From: Carthagonibacter metallireducens
GTDB taxonomy: Bacteria > Gemmatimonadota > Gemmatimonadetes > Palauibacterales > Palauibacteraceae
Reading direction: 5' to 3'
Assembly (NCBI GenBank): GCA_023554445.1
Contig: JAMJQQ010000133.1
Location: forward strand, 1-26,726
DNA: 26,726 nucleotides
Part shown: one piece after another, positions 8,731 through 16,713 of the stretch
Numbering within the stretch: position 1 is the first letter of the stretch
How the letters are laid out: every line of letters starts with the position of its first letter
Notes under the pieces: model-generated
Database searches by the model: none
What the model saw: the letters and a program-made list of their open reading frames with translations, nothing else
What the model was told of the DNA's origin: nothing
Made by a program: the position numbers and the translations under genes

Positions 8731-9048
8731 CTACCTGGCGCCGAGGCGGGCCCTCCACTCGGCCTCCTCGAGTACCCAGCGCAGCTGCTTCCGAAGCTCC
8801 TCGCTGGACTCCAGCTCGTCCACCATGACCCGGATCGCTTTGAGAACGTCGCGATCCTTCTGCCGACGCAGCGGCCCCTGCTGGGGGAGCCGCCTCAGCG
8901 CGCGCGCCGCAGCACCGGCCGGGTCGGCGTCCACCGATTCACGAGACGCTTCCAGGTACAGTGCCACCAGGTGGTGCGCACGATCGGTCATCGCCGCCTG
9001 CCTGAGGAGGTCTTCGGTGCTCGTCGGTAGGTCAGGTCGATGCGACAT
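8731..9048 (-). CDS. Small helical protein of unknown function
   Basis: I do not recognise this 105-residue protein. It is charged and predicted mostly helical, with no signal peptide, membrane segment or cysteine. The C-terminal half (KDRDVLKAIRVMVDELE, then ELRKQLRWVLEEAEWRARL) looks like an amphipathic or coiled-coil helix pair. The ATG at 9048 (MSHRPDL) was chosen because the in-frame extension to 9147 is Arg/Pro-rich and runs into the likely promoter region; only a weak GAAGAG precedes it. It lies 131 bases upstream of the menaquinone operon on the same strand and may or may not be co-transcribed. Codon use fits the neighbourhood and no larger competing gene covers it, which supports it being real. 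Confidence 0.6.
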   Translation of the reverse strand: MSHRPDLPTSTEDLLRQAAMTDRAHHLVALYLEASRESVDADPAGAAARALRRLPQQGPLRRQKDRDVLKAIRVMVDELESSEELRKQLRWVLEEAEWRARLGAR

Positions 9049-9332
9049 CTCTGCTCTTCGGGATCGAGTTCGTATTCGAGGCCGTGCAGGCCCGGTTCGG
9101 AAACGGAGAATGCAACGCCCGTGCCCATTTCCAACTCGTTTCTCCACAACATGTTATTCACTTCAGCGTCGGCGGGGAGTTGCAGAATAGCAACATCCCT
9201 GCTGCTACATTCTACCGGGTCCGGGCGTCACCCCGCTCGTTCGGACCGGGTGCTTGCGCGGACACGGCTGCTACCCGAGCGTTCGCCAGCGCCCGCGACG
9301 TGCGGGTCGCGACCCTGCAAGGAGCGACTGCA
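9049..9332. promoter_or_regulatory. Divergent intergenic region with an AT-richer core
   Basis: This gap separates the small minus-strand gene from the plus-strand peptidase gene. The stretch 9125-9215 is visibly richer in A and T than its surroundings. On the plus strand an extended -10 (TGC-TACATT, 9203-9211) follows TTGCAG (9180-9185) at a long 20-base spacing. A small inverted repeat GTTGC/GCAAC (9179-9194) covers that -35 position. The signals are suggestive only. Confidence 0.35.
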
Positions 9333-10400
9333 ATGCGTACGTCGATCGGATTCCTGACGGCATTCGCCCTGCTTCCGGGCGCCGGTTCCCTCTCTGCCCA
9401 GGATACCACTGTCATGAGCATTACCGACGTCCCCGGCATACGGGTCGGTCACCACACACTTGCAGAGCGACCCACCGGATGCACGGTCGTTCTGGCCCCG
9501 GCGGGAGCCACGGCTGGAGTCGACGTGCGCGGCGGAGCTCCCGGAACCCGGGAAACGGCTTTGCTCGACCCTGTGAATACGGTCAGCCAGGTCCACGCCG
9601 TGGTGCTGTCCGGCGGAAGCGCTTTCGGTCTGGACGCAGCGTCCGGCGCGACGAGCTGGCTGGAAGAACAGGGAATCGGATACGAGGCGGGCGGGTTCGA
9701 CGTCCCGATCGTGGTCGCTGCCATCCTGTTCGACCTGGGCGTCGGCGATGGCTCTCTCAGACCCGGAGCCGAGTGCGGATACGAGGCGGCGCGCGGCGCG
9801 GTCGCCGCCGCTCCGGCGGAAGGCAACGTCGGTGCGGGCGCAGGGGCTACGGTGGGCAAGCTGCGCGGCATGGAGCGGGCGATGAAGGGCGGCATCGGAT
9901 CGGCGTCGGTCCGCGGCAGCGACGGCCTGGTGGTGGGCGCCCTGATCGCCGCGAACCCCCTGGGGGACGTGATCGATCCCGCAACGGGCGACGTGATCGC
10001 CGGCGTGCGAACGGAAGACGGAACGGGTCTGGCAGATGCGCGTCGGCTGCTGAGCGGTGAATCCGGCGGAGGTGCGCGAGACGGACACAGCAATACCGTG
10101 ATCGGCGTCATTGCCACGAACGCCGTTCTCACCAAGTCGGAAGCGACGATGGTGGCGAGGATGGCGCATGATGGACTCGCCCGTGCCGTGTGGCCCGCTC
10201 ACACGCCCTGGGACGGCGATACCCTGTTCGTGCTCTCGACGGGAGATGCGAGTGACGCGGCAGCAGGCCACCGGGCCGATCTGACCGAAGTAGGCGCTCT
10301 CGCCGCCGATGTCGTGACCGAGGCGATCCTGCGAGCCGTCCGGGCCGCCGAGAGCCTTCCGGGTCTGCCCGCCGCCGGAGATCTCGGCGGATCTCTCTGA
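9333..10400 (+). CDS. P1-family (S58) N-terminal-nucleophile peptidase, probably exported
   Basis: This is a DmpA/BapA/NylC-type self-processing aminopeptidase or amidohydrolase of 355 residues. Family signatures are present: ITDVPGIRVGHHT near the start, VVLSGGSAFGLDAASGATSWLEEQG, and GNVGAGAGATVGK. The autocleavage site HSN-TVIGVIATNAVLT places the nucleophile at Thr255 after Asn254; the Asn/Thr pair matches NylC rather than the Gly/Ser of DmpA. The ATG at 9333 has a strong AAGGAG 8 bases upstream. The first 23 residues look like a signal peptide ending LSAQD, so the enzyme may act outside the cytoplasm, which is unusual for the family. The next gene, a symporter, begins 4 bases after the stop, suggesting that the released product is taken up. 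The substrate is unknown. Confidence 0.9.
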   Translation: MRTSIGFLTAFALLPGAGSLSAQDTTVMSITDVPGIRVGHHTLAERPTGCTVVLAPAGATAGVDVRGGAPGTRETALLDPVNTVSQVHAVVLSGGSAFGLDAASGATSWLEEQGIGYEAGGFDVPIVVAAILFDLGVGDGSLRPGAECGYEAARGAVAAAPAEGNVGAGAGATVGKLRGMERAMKGGIGSASVRGSDGLVVGALIAANPLGDVIDPATGDVIAGVRTEDGTGLADARRLLSGESGGGARDGHSNTVIGVIATNAVLTKSEATMVARMAHDGLARAVWPAHTPWDGDTLFVLSTGDASDAAAGHRADLTEVGALAADVVTEAILRAVRAAESLPGLPAAGDLGGSL

Positions 10401-10404
10401 CCCG

Positions 10405-11868
10405 GTGAACGCCGCCCTCCTGCTGCTGCTCGCCTACTCGGTCGGCCTGGTCGGACTGGGCCTCTGGATCGGGCGGAGAGTCGAGTCGAGCAGCACTTTC
10501 TTCGTCGCGGGTCGAACACTGGGTCCGGGCCTGCTGTTCGCCACTCTGCTCGCGGCAAACATCGGAGCCGGGTCGACGGTGGGAGCCGCGGGGCTCGGAT
10601 ATCGAGATGGCCTGGCCGCCTGGTGGTGGGTCGGATCGGCGGGCATCGGCACGCTGGCGCTCGCGCTCTGGGTAGGACCCTCGATCTGGCGTATCGCCCG
10701 GGAGAGGGAACTGTACACGGTCGGTGACTACCTGGAAGTGAGGTACGGCAGCTCGGTTCGTGCCATCGTAGCCGCACTGCTCTGGCTGGCGACGCTGGCG
10801 ATCCTCGCCGGCCAGCTGATCGCGGCCGCGTGGGTTCTAAACGTCGTCGCGGGTTTGCCGAAATGGCTGGGCTGTCTGGCCGCCGGGGGGGTGATGACCG
10901 CCTACTTCGCGTCGGGAGGCCTTCTCACGTCCGCCTGGGTAAACCTCGTTCAGCTCGTGGTGCTACTCGCAGGCTTCGCCCTCGCTCTGCCCGTAGCGCT
11001 TCATGGTGCGGGCGGCTGGGAGACCGTCGTCGCCGCAGCCCCGGCCGACAATCCCGATTGGTTCGCGTTCGGGCGTAGCGGGGCTTCCGGCTGGACATGG
11101 ATCTTCCTCCTCGCTCCCGCGTTCATCGTGTCGCCGGGACTCCTCCAGAAGGTGTATGGCGCCCGGGACGAAGTGACGGTCCGACGGGCGGGGGTGGCCT
11201 GCGCCGTGGCCCTCCTCCTCTTCGCCTTCGTACCTCCTCTTCTGGGTATGACGGCTCGGGCGATCGCTCCGGATCTCGCGAATCCCGAGCTCGCGCTGCC
11301 GATCGTACTCATCGACGGCCTCCCGCTCTTCCTCGGGGCGCTGGCTCTCGCAGCGGTATTCTCAGCCGAGATCAGCTCGGCCGACGCGATTCTGTTCATG
11401 CTTGCCACATCGCTGTCGGAAGACCTGTGGCGACGGTTCGTGCGTCCGGAGGCCACAGATCGACAGGTGCTTCGGATGGCGCGCCTGGCGGCGTTCGGGG
11501 GAGGTGCACTGGGAATCGCTCTCGCGCTCGCGCTTCCCTCGGTGGTCGGAGCGCTTGCGATCTTCTACACGCTGCTGTCAGTCAGCCTGTTCGTACCGCT
11601 CATCGCCGGTCTCTACTCGCGCCGACCCGGTTCCGTCTCCGCGCTCGCCGCGATCGCGGCCGGAGTGCTGACCGTGCTGATCGCGAAGGTCGCCGCAATT
11701 CCGTCCTCGGGTCTTTACTCACCGTATGTTCTGGGCCTCGCGGCCTCGGCCCTCGCCTACGGATTCGTGTCGTTCGTAGAGCCGGCGATCAGGCGATCGC
11801 GCACTCGTTCTTCCCGGCCTCGAGGAGGTCCGCCTCCGCCCGGCCCACCTCCACGAGGCCGACGTTGA
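10405..11868 (+). CDS. Sodium:solute symporter (SSS family)
   Basis: This 487-residue integral membrane transporter of the PutP/SglT family has about 13 hydrophobic segments. Visible family features are the first segment ending LGLWIGRRVESSSTFFVAGR, the unwound helix region LLAANIGAGSTVGAAGLGY, GDYLEVRYGS, LAPAFIVSPGLLQKVYGA, and the SAEISSADAILF stretch that matches the sodium-site helix. The GTG at 10405 is 4 bases after the peptidase stop, so the two are probably one transcript. The substrate cannot be read from sequence; amino acids or peptide-derived organic acids are plausible. The last 25 or so residues are an Arg/Pro-rich tail without family resemblance. They are encoded where the gene overlaps the convergent persulfide-dioxygenase-like gene by 80 bases. 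Confidence 0.9.
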   Translation: MNAALLLLLAYSVGLVGLGLWIGRRVESSSTFFVAGRTLGPGLLFATLLAANIGAGSTVGAAGLGYRDGLAAWWWVGSAGIGTLALALWVGPSIWRIARERELYTVGDYLEVRYGSSVRAIVAALLWLATLAILAGQLIAAAWVLNVVAGLPKWLGCLAAGGVMTAYFASGGLLTSAWVNLVQLVVLLAGFALALPVALHGAGGWETVVAAAPADNPDWFAFGRSGASGWTWIFLLAPAFIVSPGLLQKVYGARDEVTVRRAGVACAVALLLFAFVPPLLGMTARAIAPDLANPELALPIVLIDGLPLFLGALALAAVFSAEISSADAILFMLATSLSEDLWRRFVRPEATDRQVLRMARLAAFGGGALGIALALALPSVVGALAIFYTLLSVSLFVPLIAGLYSRRPGSVSALAAIAAGVLTVLIAKVAAIPSSGLYSPYVLGLAASALAYGFVSFVEPAIRRSRTRSSRPRGGPPPPGPPPRGRR

Positions 11869-12946
11869 TCGCCTTGATCCTGGGATAGGCCTCGGGCGCC
11901 GGAGCCGTGTGGGTGTTGACCCAGTAGAGAAACTTCTCCCGGTCGGCCGCCATCCGCAGTGCAGCGTTCGACTCGCGAAGGCGGCCGAGCTCCCTTCCCA
12001 CCGTCCGATCGGCGCACCGCTCCGACTCCCCGGCGTAGTGCGCCGGCAGAACCAGCCAGCGCTCATCCCACTCCGTCAGAGCGGCGTGCGTGCTGGCCCA
12101 CAGGTCCCGGCTCCACTCTTCGGCACGCCCGGCGAGATCGGGCCGACCCACCGATTCGACGAACAGGAAGTCGCCGGTGAGCGCCGCACCGGGGCCGGCG
12201 ACGAAGGTCATGCTCCCCTCGGTGTGACCGGGCGTGTGGATGACCCGCACCGTACCGGCGCCGACCGCCAGGTCCTGGCCGTCCTCCAATGCCGTGAACG
12301 GAAGGATCCCCGGCGTGCCGTCGTACGGGTACACCATGTCCGCCGGGTGAAGGTACCAGGGCACCTCGAGCGATGCCGCGAGATCGGGCCCGCCGCTGAT
12401 GTAGTCAGCATGCACGTGAGTATCGGCGACGGCCGTGATTCGTGCCCCTGCACGCTCGGCCTCCTCGAGCCAGGGACCCGGATAGAGCGACACGTCCACG
12501 GCCAGGGCCTCGTCGCCGCTGACCAGCAGGTAGCCGAGCGCCCCTTTTCCCGGTCGGTCGAATTGCACGAGCGAGTCGAAGCCCGGGGGCGGCGGCAGGT
12601 ACCGCGGCACGGAGAGATGCATCCAGGCCGTGATTCCCCCGGCGAGCGACCGGGCCTCGTAGCCGGCGACGGTCAGCCAGGCTGCCACCCGCAGGCTGTC
12701 GTTGCCCCGGCCGCAGACGACCACCACCTCCTCGTCCGGAGCGAGTCCGACCTCGGCCGGCTCGGACATCGAGACCAGCTCGGAACCTCGAACGTTGATG
12801 AACCGATCCGGCGGCACGGGACTGACGACCCCGGCCGCGAGCCGCTCCGGGGCGCGAACATCCAGCACCTGCAGCGGGTCGCCTTCCTCGAGACGTCGGG
12901 CGAGCTCCGCGGGAGCGATCTCCAGCTGGTCCCGGGTCAGCCGCAT
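11789..12946 (-). CDS. Rhodanese - metallo-beta-lactamase protein, persulfide dioxygenase-like
   Basis: The 385-residue protein has an N-terminal rhodanese domain (about 1-115), with Cys78 in the active-site loop VVVVCGRGNDS. An ETHE1-like metallo-beta-lactamase domain (about 125-320) follows. Metal-site motifs are THVHADYISGG (His177, His179, Asp181), HTPGH (His241), TGDFLFV (Asp259) and LPAHY (His303). ETHE1 enzymes oxidise glutathione persulfide to sulfite with a single iron held by two His and one Asp; here the usual ADH triad reads ADY, as in some relatives. The C-terminus YPRIKAINVGLVEV...KNECAIA is typical of rhodanese-linked forms. The ATG at 12946 lies 7 bases after the aminopeptidase stop, with GAGGG upstream, so it is the last gene of the minus-strand operon. 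Sulfur-transfer or thiol-ester hydrolysis are alternatives. Confidence 0.88.
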   Translation of the reverse strand: MRLTRDQLEIAPAELARRLEEGDPLQVLDVRAPERLAAGVVSPVPPDRFINVRGSELVSMSEPAEVGLAPDEEVVVVCGRGNDSLRVAAWLTVAGYEARSLAGGITAWMHLSVPRYLPPPPGFDSLVQFDRPGKGALGYLLVSGDEALAVDVSLYPGPWLEEAERAGARITAVADTHVHADYISGGPDLAASLEVPWYLHPADMVYPYDGTPGILPFTALEDGQDLAVGAGTVRVIHTPGHTEGSMTFVAGPGAALTGDFLFVESVGRPDLAGRAEEWSRDLWASTHAALTEWDERWLVLPAHYAGESERCADRTVGRELGRLRESNAALRMAADREKFLYWVNTHTAPAPEAYPRIKAINVGLVEVGRAEADLLEAGKNECAIA

Positions 12947-12953
12947 GACGCCC

Positions 12954-14342
12954 TCACTGCGCTAGCAGGGACTCGACATCGGCGGGAGCCTTCGGGATCG
13001 GCTCGCCGAGGACCCGATGGCCTGCGGCAGTCACGACCACGTCGTCCTCGATCCGCACGCCGCCGAAGTCCTTCCACGACTCGAGCTCCTCGTAGTCGAT
13101 GAACGAGGTGTGCCGGCCGTCCGCCTGCCACCTGTCGATCAGGGCCGGTATCAGGTAGATGCCCGGCTCGACCGTGAGCACGAACCCCTCCTCCAGTGTG
13201 CGGCCGAGACGGAGCGAGGCGAGTCCAAACTGCTCGCTGCGCTTCATCTCCGAGCCATATCCTGCGTAGGTCTCGTCCAGTCCCTCCGCATCGTGCACGT
13301 CGAGACCCATCATGTGACCCAGGCCGTGCGGCATGAACAGCGCATGTGCACCGGCGTCGACCGCCTCGGCCGGTTCCCCCTTCATCAGCCCGAGCGCGCG
13401 CAGGCCCTCGGCGAGGATCCGGCAGGCATTCAGGTGCACTTCACGGTACGTGATCCCGGGACGGACCGCGTCGACCGACCTTACTTCCGCGTCCAGGACC
13501 AGTTCGTAGATCGCGCGCTGGCGATCGTCGAAGCGCCCCCCGATCGGCAGGGTCCTCGTGATGTCACCGGCATACCCGGAAGGTGAGACGCCGCCGGTGT
13601 CGAGCACGACGAGATCGCCGGCCTCGAGGACGTTGTCGTAGTGGTGATTGTGGAGCGTCTCGCCGTGCTTCGAGCAGATGATCGGGAAGGACAGGCGGCC
13701 GCCGTGGCGCAGCGCGACGCCCTCGACCGCGCCGGCTACCTCCCACTCTGCCACACCCGGCCGGGCCACGCGCATGCCTTCGAGGTGCATGGCCCGCGTG
13801 ATCGCCATCGCCTTCTCGATTTCGGCGATCTCTTCCTCACTCTTGACGATCCGCTGGTCCACGACCGCCTCGATGAATGACCTCGATACGAGGCCGTCGA
13901 TCTCCGACACCGCGATTCCCATCCAATCCGCGGCCCGGATCCGGCTCGAAGCGCGATAGAGGGGCAGGATGTGAATCGGCCGGCCGGATGACAGCAGACT
14001 CCGCAGCCGGTCGGGCAGTGTGTTGATCGGCTCGGCCCGGGTGGCGCCGATCCGTTCGGCCTTCGAGGCGATCGAAGGCTGGGGGCCGGTCCATACGACT
14101 TCGTCGATCGTCGGATCATGGCCGAAGAGTGTCGCATCGCCGCTGTCGAGGTCGATCATCCCCGCCAGTCCCGGCTCGTCGAGCCCCCAGTAGTATAGAA
14201 AGCTGCGATCCTGCCAGAACGGATACGGATTGTCCGCATAGTTCATCGGCTCCAGATCGTTGCCGATGAATAGCAGAACTCCCGGGCCCACGCTCCGCAT
14301 CAGCTCGTTCCTTCGATCTGTGTAAGTGCCCGCCTCGAACAT
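12954..14342 (-). CDS. M24-family Xaa-Pro aminopeptidase
   Basis: This dinuclear-metal peptidase removes the N-terminal residue ahead of proline. It has 462 residues, with an N-terminal creatinase/AMP_N domain (1-160) and a pita-bread catalytic domain. The five metal ligands are visible: Asp248 (VLDTGG), Asp260 (GDITRT), His343 (HGLGHMMGLDVHD), Glu392 (VEPGIY) and Glu432 (VRIEDD). An additional conserved His-rich strand, HGETLHNHHYDN, lies at 226-236. I chose the ATG at 14342 because GGAAGGGAAG precedes it and the family N-terminus (TYTDRRNELM) begins there; the longer in-frame extension runs into the upstream phospho-lyase gene. It starts 38 bases after that gene's stop. Lack of a signal peptide indicates a cytoplasmic enzyme. 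Confidence 0.93.
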   Translation of the reverse strand: MFEAGTYTDRRNELMRSVGPGVLLFIGNDLEPMNYADNPYPFWQDRSFLYYWGLDEPGLAGMIDLDSGDATLFGHDPTIDEVVWTGPQPSIASKAERIGATRAEPINTLPDRLRSLLSSGRPIHILPLYRASSRIRAADWMGIAVSEIDGLVSRSFIEAVVDQRIVKSEEEIAEIEKAMAITRAMHLEGMRVARPGVAEWEVAGAVEGVALRHGGRLSFPIICSKHGETLHNHHYDNVLEAGDLVVLDTGGVSPSGYAGDITRTLPIGGRFDDRQRAIYELVLDAEVRSVDAVRPGITYREVHLNACRILAEGLRALGLMKGEPAEAVDAGAHALFMPHGLGHMMGLDVHDAEGLDETYAGYGSEMKRSEQFGLASLRLGRTLEEGFVLTVEPGIYLIPALIDRWQADGRHTSFIDYEELESWKDFGGVRIEDDVVVTAAGHRVLGEPIPKAPADVESLLAQ

Positions 14343-14380
14343 GTCGCTTCCCTTCCGTTGGCTGAATCGTCTACCGCCTG

Positions 14381-15697
14381 TCAGGATACTCCGAGTGCGC
14401 TCCCCGCGAGTACCTCTCCGAGCTCGCTTACCACACGGTCGGCATCTGCCGCCTGAAACACCAGCGGTGGCTTGATCTTGATCACATTCCGGTAGGGACC
14501 GTCGGTACTGAGCAGTATTCCACGTTCCCGCATCGTATTGACGACCGCCGCTGCCTGTTCCGTAGCAGGCTCCAAGGTCTCCGGATCGAGCACGAGTTCG
14601 ACTCCGATGAAGAGGCCCAATCCACGGACGTCGCCGATGATCGGGTAGATCCTCGAGAGCTCGCGTAAACCTGCGAGGAGTACCTCGCCGACCGAATGTG
14701 CATTCTCCATCAGCTCCTCTTCCTCGATCACATCGAGGACTGCCAGGCCGACAGCACACGAGACCGGATTACCGCCGAACGTGTTGAAGTACTCCATGCC
14801 GTTCTCGAATGCCTCTGCGATCGCGCGAGTCGTGACTACGGCTCCCATCGGGTGACCGTTGCCGATCGGCTTCCCCAGAGTGACGATGTCCGCGATCGCT
14901 CCCTGCGCCTCGAATCCCCACCAGTGAGTCCCGACCCTGCCGAATCCGACCTGTACTTCGTCGGCCACGCTCAGGGCACCGGCGGACCGCGCAGCTTCGA
15001 ATGCCGAGGGCAGAAATCCGTCGGGGGGTACGATCTGGCCCGCACAGCCCGGCACGGATTCCGCGAAGAATGCCGCGGCGGGGCGCCCTCTGGACTCGGC
15101 GGCTCTCAGTTCATCGGCGACGGCGAGGGCGTACCGCTGCCCGGCGCTTGGGTCACCGTACCGATATGGTCCGCGGAGCGGATCGGGCACCGGCGCGACG
15201 TGCACGTGCTCCGGTCGTCCGGCGCCGCCCGGGCCGGCGAATTTGTATGGACTCAGGTCCACCATCCCGCCCGTATTGCCGTGGTACGCTTCGTCCAGCA
15301 CGACCACGTCGTGCCTCCCCGTCGCGGTCCGGGCCAGCCTCAGGGCCAGTTCGTTGGCTTCGCTCCCCGAGCAGACGAAGTAGCAGACCTCGAGAGGGTC
15401 CGGGAACAGGCCGCTGAGTCGGCGCGCGTACTCGACGATATTCTCGTGCAGGTAGCGTGTATTGGTGTTCAGCTCGGACATCTGTCGGCACGCGGCCTCG
15501 ACGACCCGCGGATGTCCATGGCCAACATGGCAGACATTGTTGACACAATCGAGATAGGCTCGACCATCGGCATCATACAGGAATTGACGCTCGCCTCGAA
15601 CGATGTGCAGGGGATGCCGGTACGACACGCTGAGCGATCTACCCAGGTGTCTGTCGCGGAGAGCGAGAATCTCGTCGGCGGTCAATCCTGTTGCCAT
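14381..15697 (-). CDS. Class III PLP phospho-lyase, ETNPPL/PHYKPL-like (ethanolamine-phosphate or 5-phosphohydroxylysine phospho-lyase)
   Basis: The fold is class III aminotransferase, but the 438-residue sequence most resembles animal AGXT2L1/AGXT2L2, which eliminate phosphate and ammonia from O-phosphoethanolamine or 5-phosphohydroxylysine. Shared blocks are NVCHVGHGHPRVV (54-66), NTNTRYLHENIVEYA (77-91), SGSEANELALRLAR (110-123), HVAPVPDPLRGPYR (166-179), FAESVPGCAGQIVPP (211-225) and ADEVQVGFGRVG (245-256). TLGKPIGNGHP carries the PLP lysine, Lys276. YFNTFGGNPVSCAVGLAVLD (303-322) and STDGPYRNVIKIKPP (397-411) complete the set. The ATG at 15697 overlaps the 3' end of the kinase gene by 16 bases. 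The adjacent kinase supplies a matching first step. Sequence alone does not separate the two substrates; true transaminase activity is less likely. Confidence 0.9.
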   Translation of the reverse strand: MATGLTADEILALRDRHLGRSLSVSYRHPLHIVRGERQFLYDADGRAYLDCVNNVCHVGHGHPRVVEAACRQMSELNTNTRYLHENIVEYARRLSGLFPDPLEVCYFVCSGSEANELALRLARTATGRHDVVVLDEAYHGNTGGMVDLSPYKFAGPGGAGRPEHVHVAPVPDPLRGPYRYGDPSAGQRYALAVADELRAAESRGRPAAAFFAESVPGCAGQIVPPDGFLPSAFEAARSAGALSVADEVQVGFGRVGTHWWGFEAQGAIADIVTLGKPIGNGHPMGAVVTTRAIAEAFENGMEYFNTFGGNPVSCAVGLAVLDVIEEEELMENAHSVGEVLLAGLRELSRIYPIIGDVRGLGLFIGVELVLDPETLEPATEQAAAVVNTMRERGILLSTDGPYRNVIKIKPPLVFQAADADRVVSELGEVLAGSALGVS

Positions 15698-16713
15698 GTC
15701 GTCTCCGCGAGTGCCGTTGCCAGACCGGAGCGGAACCGCTCCGCGGCGAGCCGCTCCAGCAACCGCCACGCGGGTGCCTCCGATACCGAGACGAACGCGT
15801 TGTCCGGATCACATGCGCGCTCGTAGGCCGCGATCGTCACACTGGCGCAGAGCCGTGCCTCGATCAAGTCGGGCAGTAGCCCCAGTTCGTCAGGCCCGAT
15901 CGGCAGCGATGCGTGGTAGCCACCGAGGAATGCCGCGGCGGCCTCGATCGGCTCTTCGCTTCCCAGCATCGCGTAGGTGATGGCGATCGCTGCCTCGGCT
16001 ACGCGCGGGGTCCACAACAGATCGCCGAAATCCAACAGGGCGCACGGGATGAAGCTCTCCCCGACAGCCGCAGGGCGCACCAGTAGATTGTGGTCGTTTG
16101 CGTCGTTGTGCACGACCTGGAAGGGCAGTCGTTCAAGCCGTGGAATCGTGTCGGTCGCGAAGCGGCGTAGACTGCGCAGAACGTGCTGGCGGCCTTCGGG
16201 ATCAGGAATATGCGTGGTGAGCCCGAGGACTCCCGGCGCCCGCATCAGGTCCCATCGGAATTCACGGTGGACGGCGGGATCGTCAAATCCGGCAAGCCGC
16301 TCGTCGAGCTCGCCGAGCGCCCGGCCGAATTCCTGAAGCAGCGTGCGCGGCTTTGACTCGAGGTGTGCGACCGGCTTCCCCTCCAGCCAGCCTACCAGCC
16401 AGACCAGATGGCCCTTTGCGAAGATCGTCGCGTCGCCGCTCGGACGGCGGGTGACGACGGGCAGGCGGAGAGCGATCGGAGGGCCGGCGGCCAGGTACTC
16501 AAGGGCACGAACCTGTGCATCCAGGAATTCCGGCAGTTCGGACGAATTAGAGATCTTGAGTACGAAGCTCTCGTCCCCCACCGTATCCAACCGGAAATTC
16601 TGATCGATCGAGCTCGGCAGCGCACTCGCCACCGCATCGATTCGCCAGTGAACCCTCGCGAGTTCCTCTGCCTGGGCGGCCGTGAATCGGGGAACGATCG
16701 CGTTGCGCCTCAG
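15682..16713 (-). CDS. APH-fold small-molecule kinase, hydroxylysine kinase-like
   Basis: The kinase has aminoglycoside-phosphotransferase (choline kinase) fold. With the start used here it has 343 residues; motifs are FVLKISN with the ATP-binding lysine (Lys53), catalytic VVHNDANDHNLLV (His202, Asp204, Asn209) and metal-binding LLDFGDLLW (Asp228). This family includes hydroxylysine, ethanolamine and homoserine kinases, and HYKK-like members are found next to, or fused with, ETNPPL/PHYKPL-like phospho-lyases. The first ordinary start codon is GTG at 16632, but that loses a segment (RFTAAQAEELARVHW) that looks like the family's usual N-terminus. The same frame stays open to 16806 without ATG, GTG or TTG. 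I therefore place the start tentatively at CTG 16713, which overlaps the preceding stop as CTGA, with AAGG 9 bases upstream. The stop at 15682 is certain. Confidence 0.85.
   Translation of the reverse strand: MRRNAIVPRFTAAQAEELARVHWRIDAVASALPSSIDQNFRLDTVGDESFVLKISNSSELPEFLDAQVRALEYLAAGPPIALRLPVVTRRPSGDATIFAKGHLVWLVGWLEGKPVAHLESKPRTLLQEFGRALGELDERLAGFDDPAVHREFRWDLMRAPGVLGLTTHIPDPEGRQHVLRSLRRFATDTIPRLERLPFQVVHNDANDHNLLVRPAAVGESFIPCALLDFGDLLWTPRVAEAAIAITYAMLGSEEPIEAAAAFLGGYHASLPIGPDELGLLPDLIEARLCASVTIAAYERACDPDNAFVSVSEAPAWRLLERLAAERFRSGLATALAETTWQQD

Noticed and set aside
11909..13102. Plus-strand open frame of 397 codons opposite the rhodanese-MBL gene
   Set aside because: Antisense to a gene with intact catalytic motifs; no motif of its own.
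14343..14759. N-terminal extension of the Xaa-Pro aminopeptidase into the phospho-lyase gene
   Set aside because: The family N-terminus and a strong ribosome binding site both sit at 14342, and the extension is Arg/Gly-rich shadow sequence.
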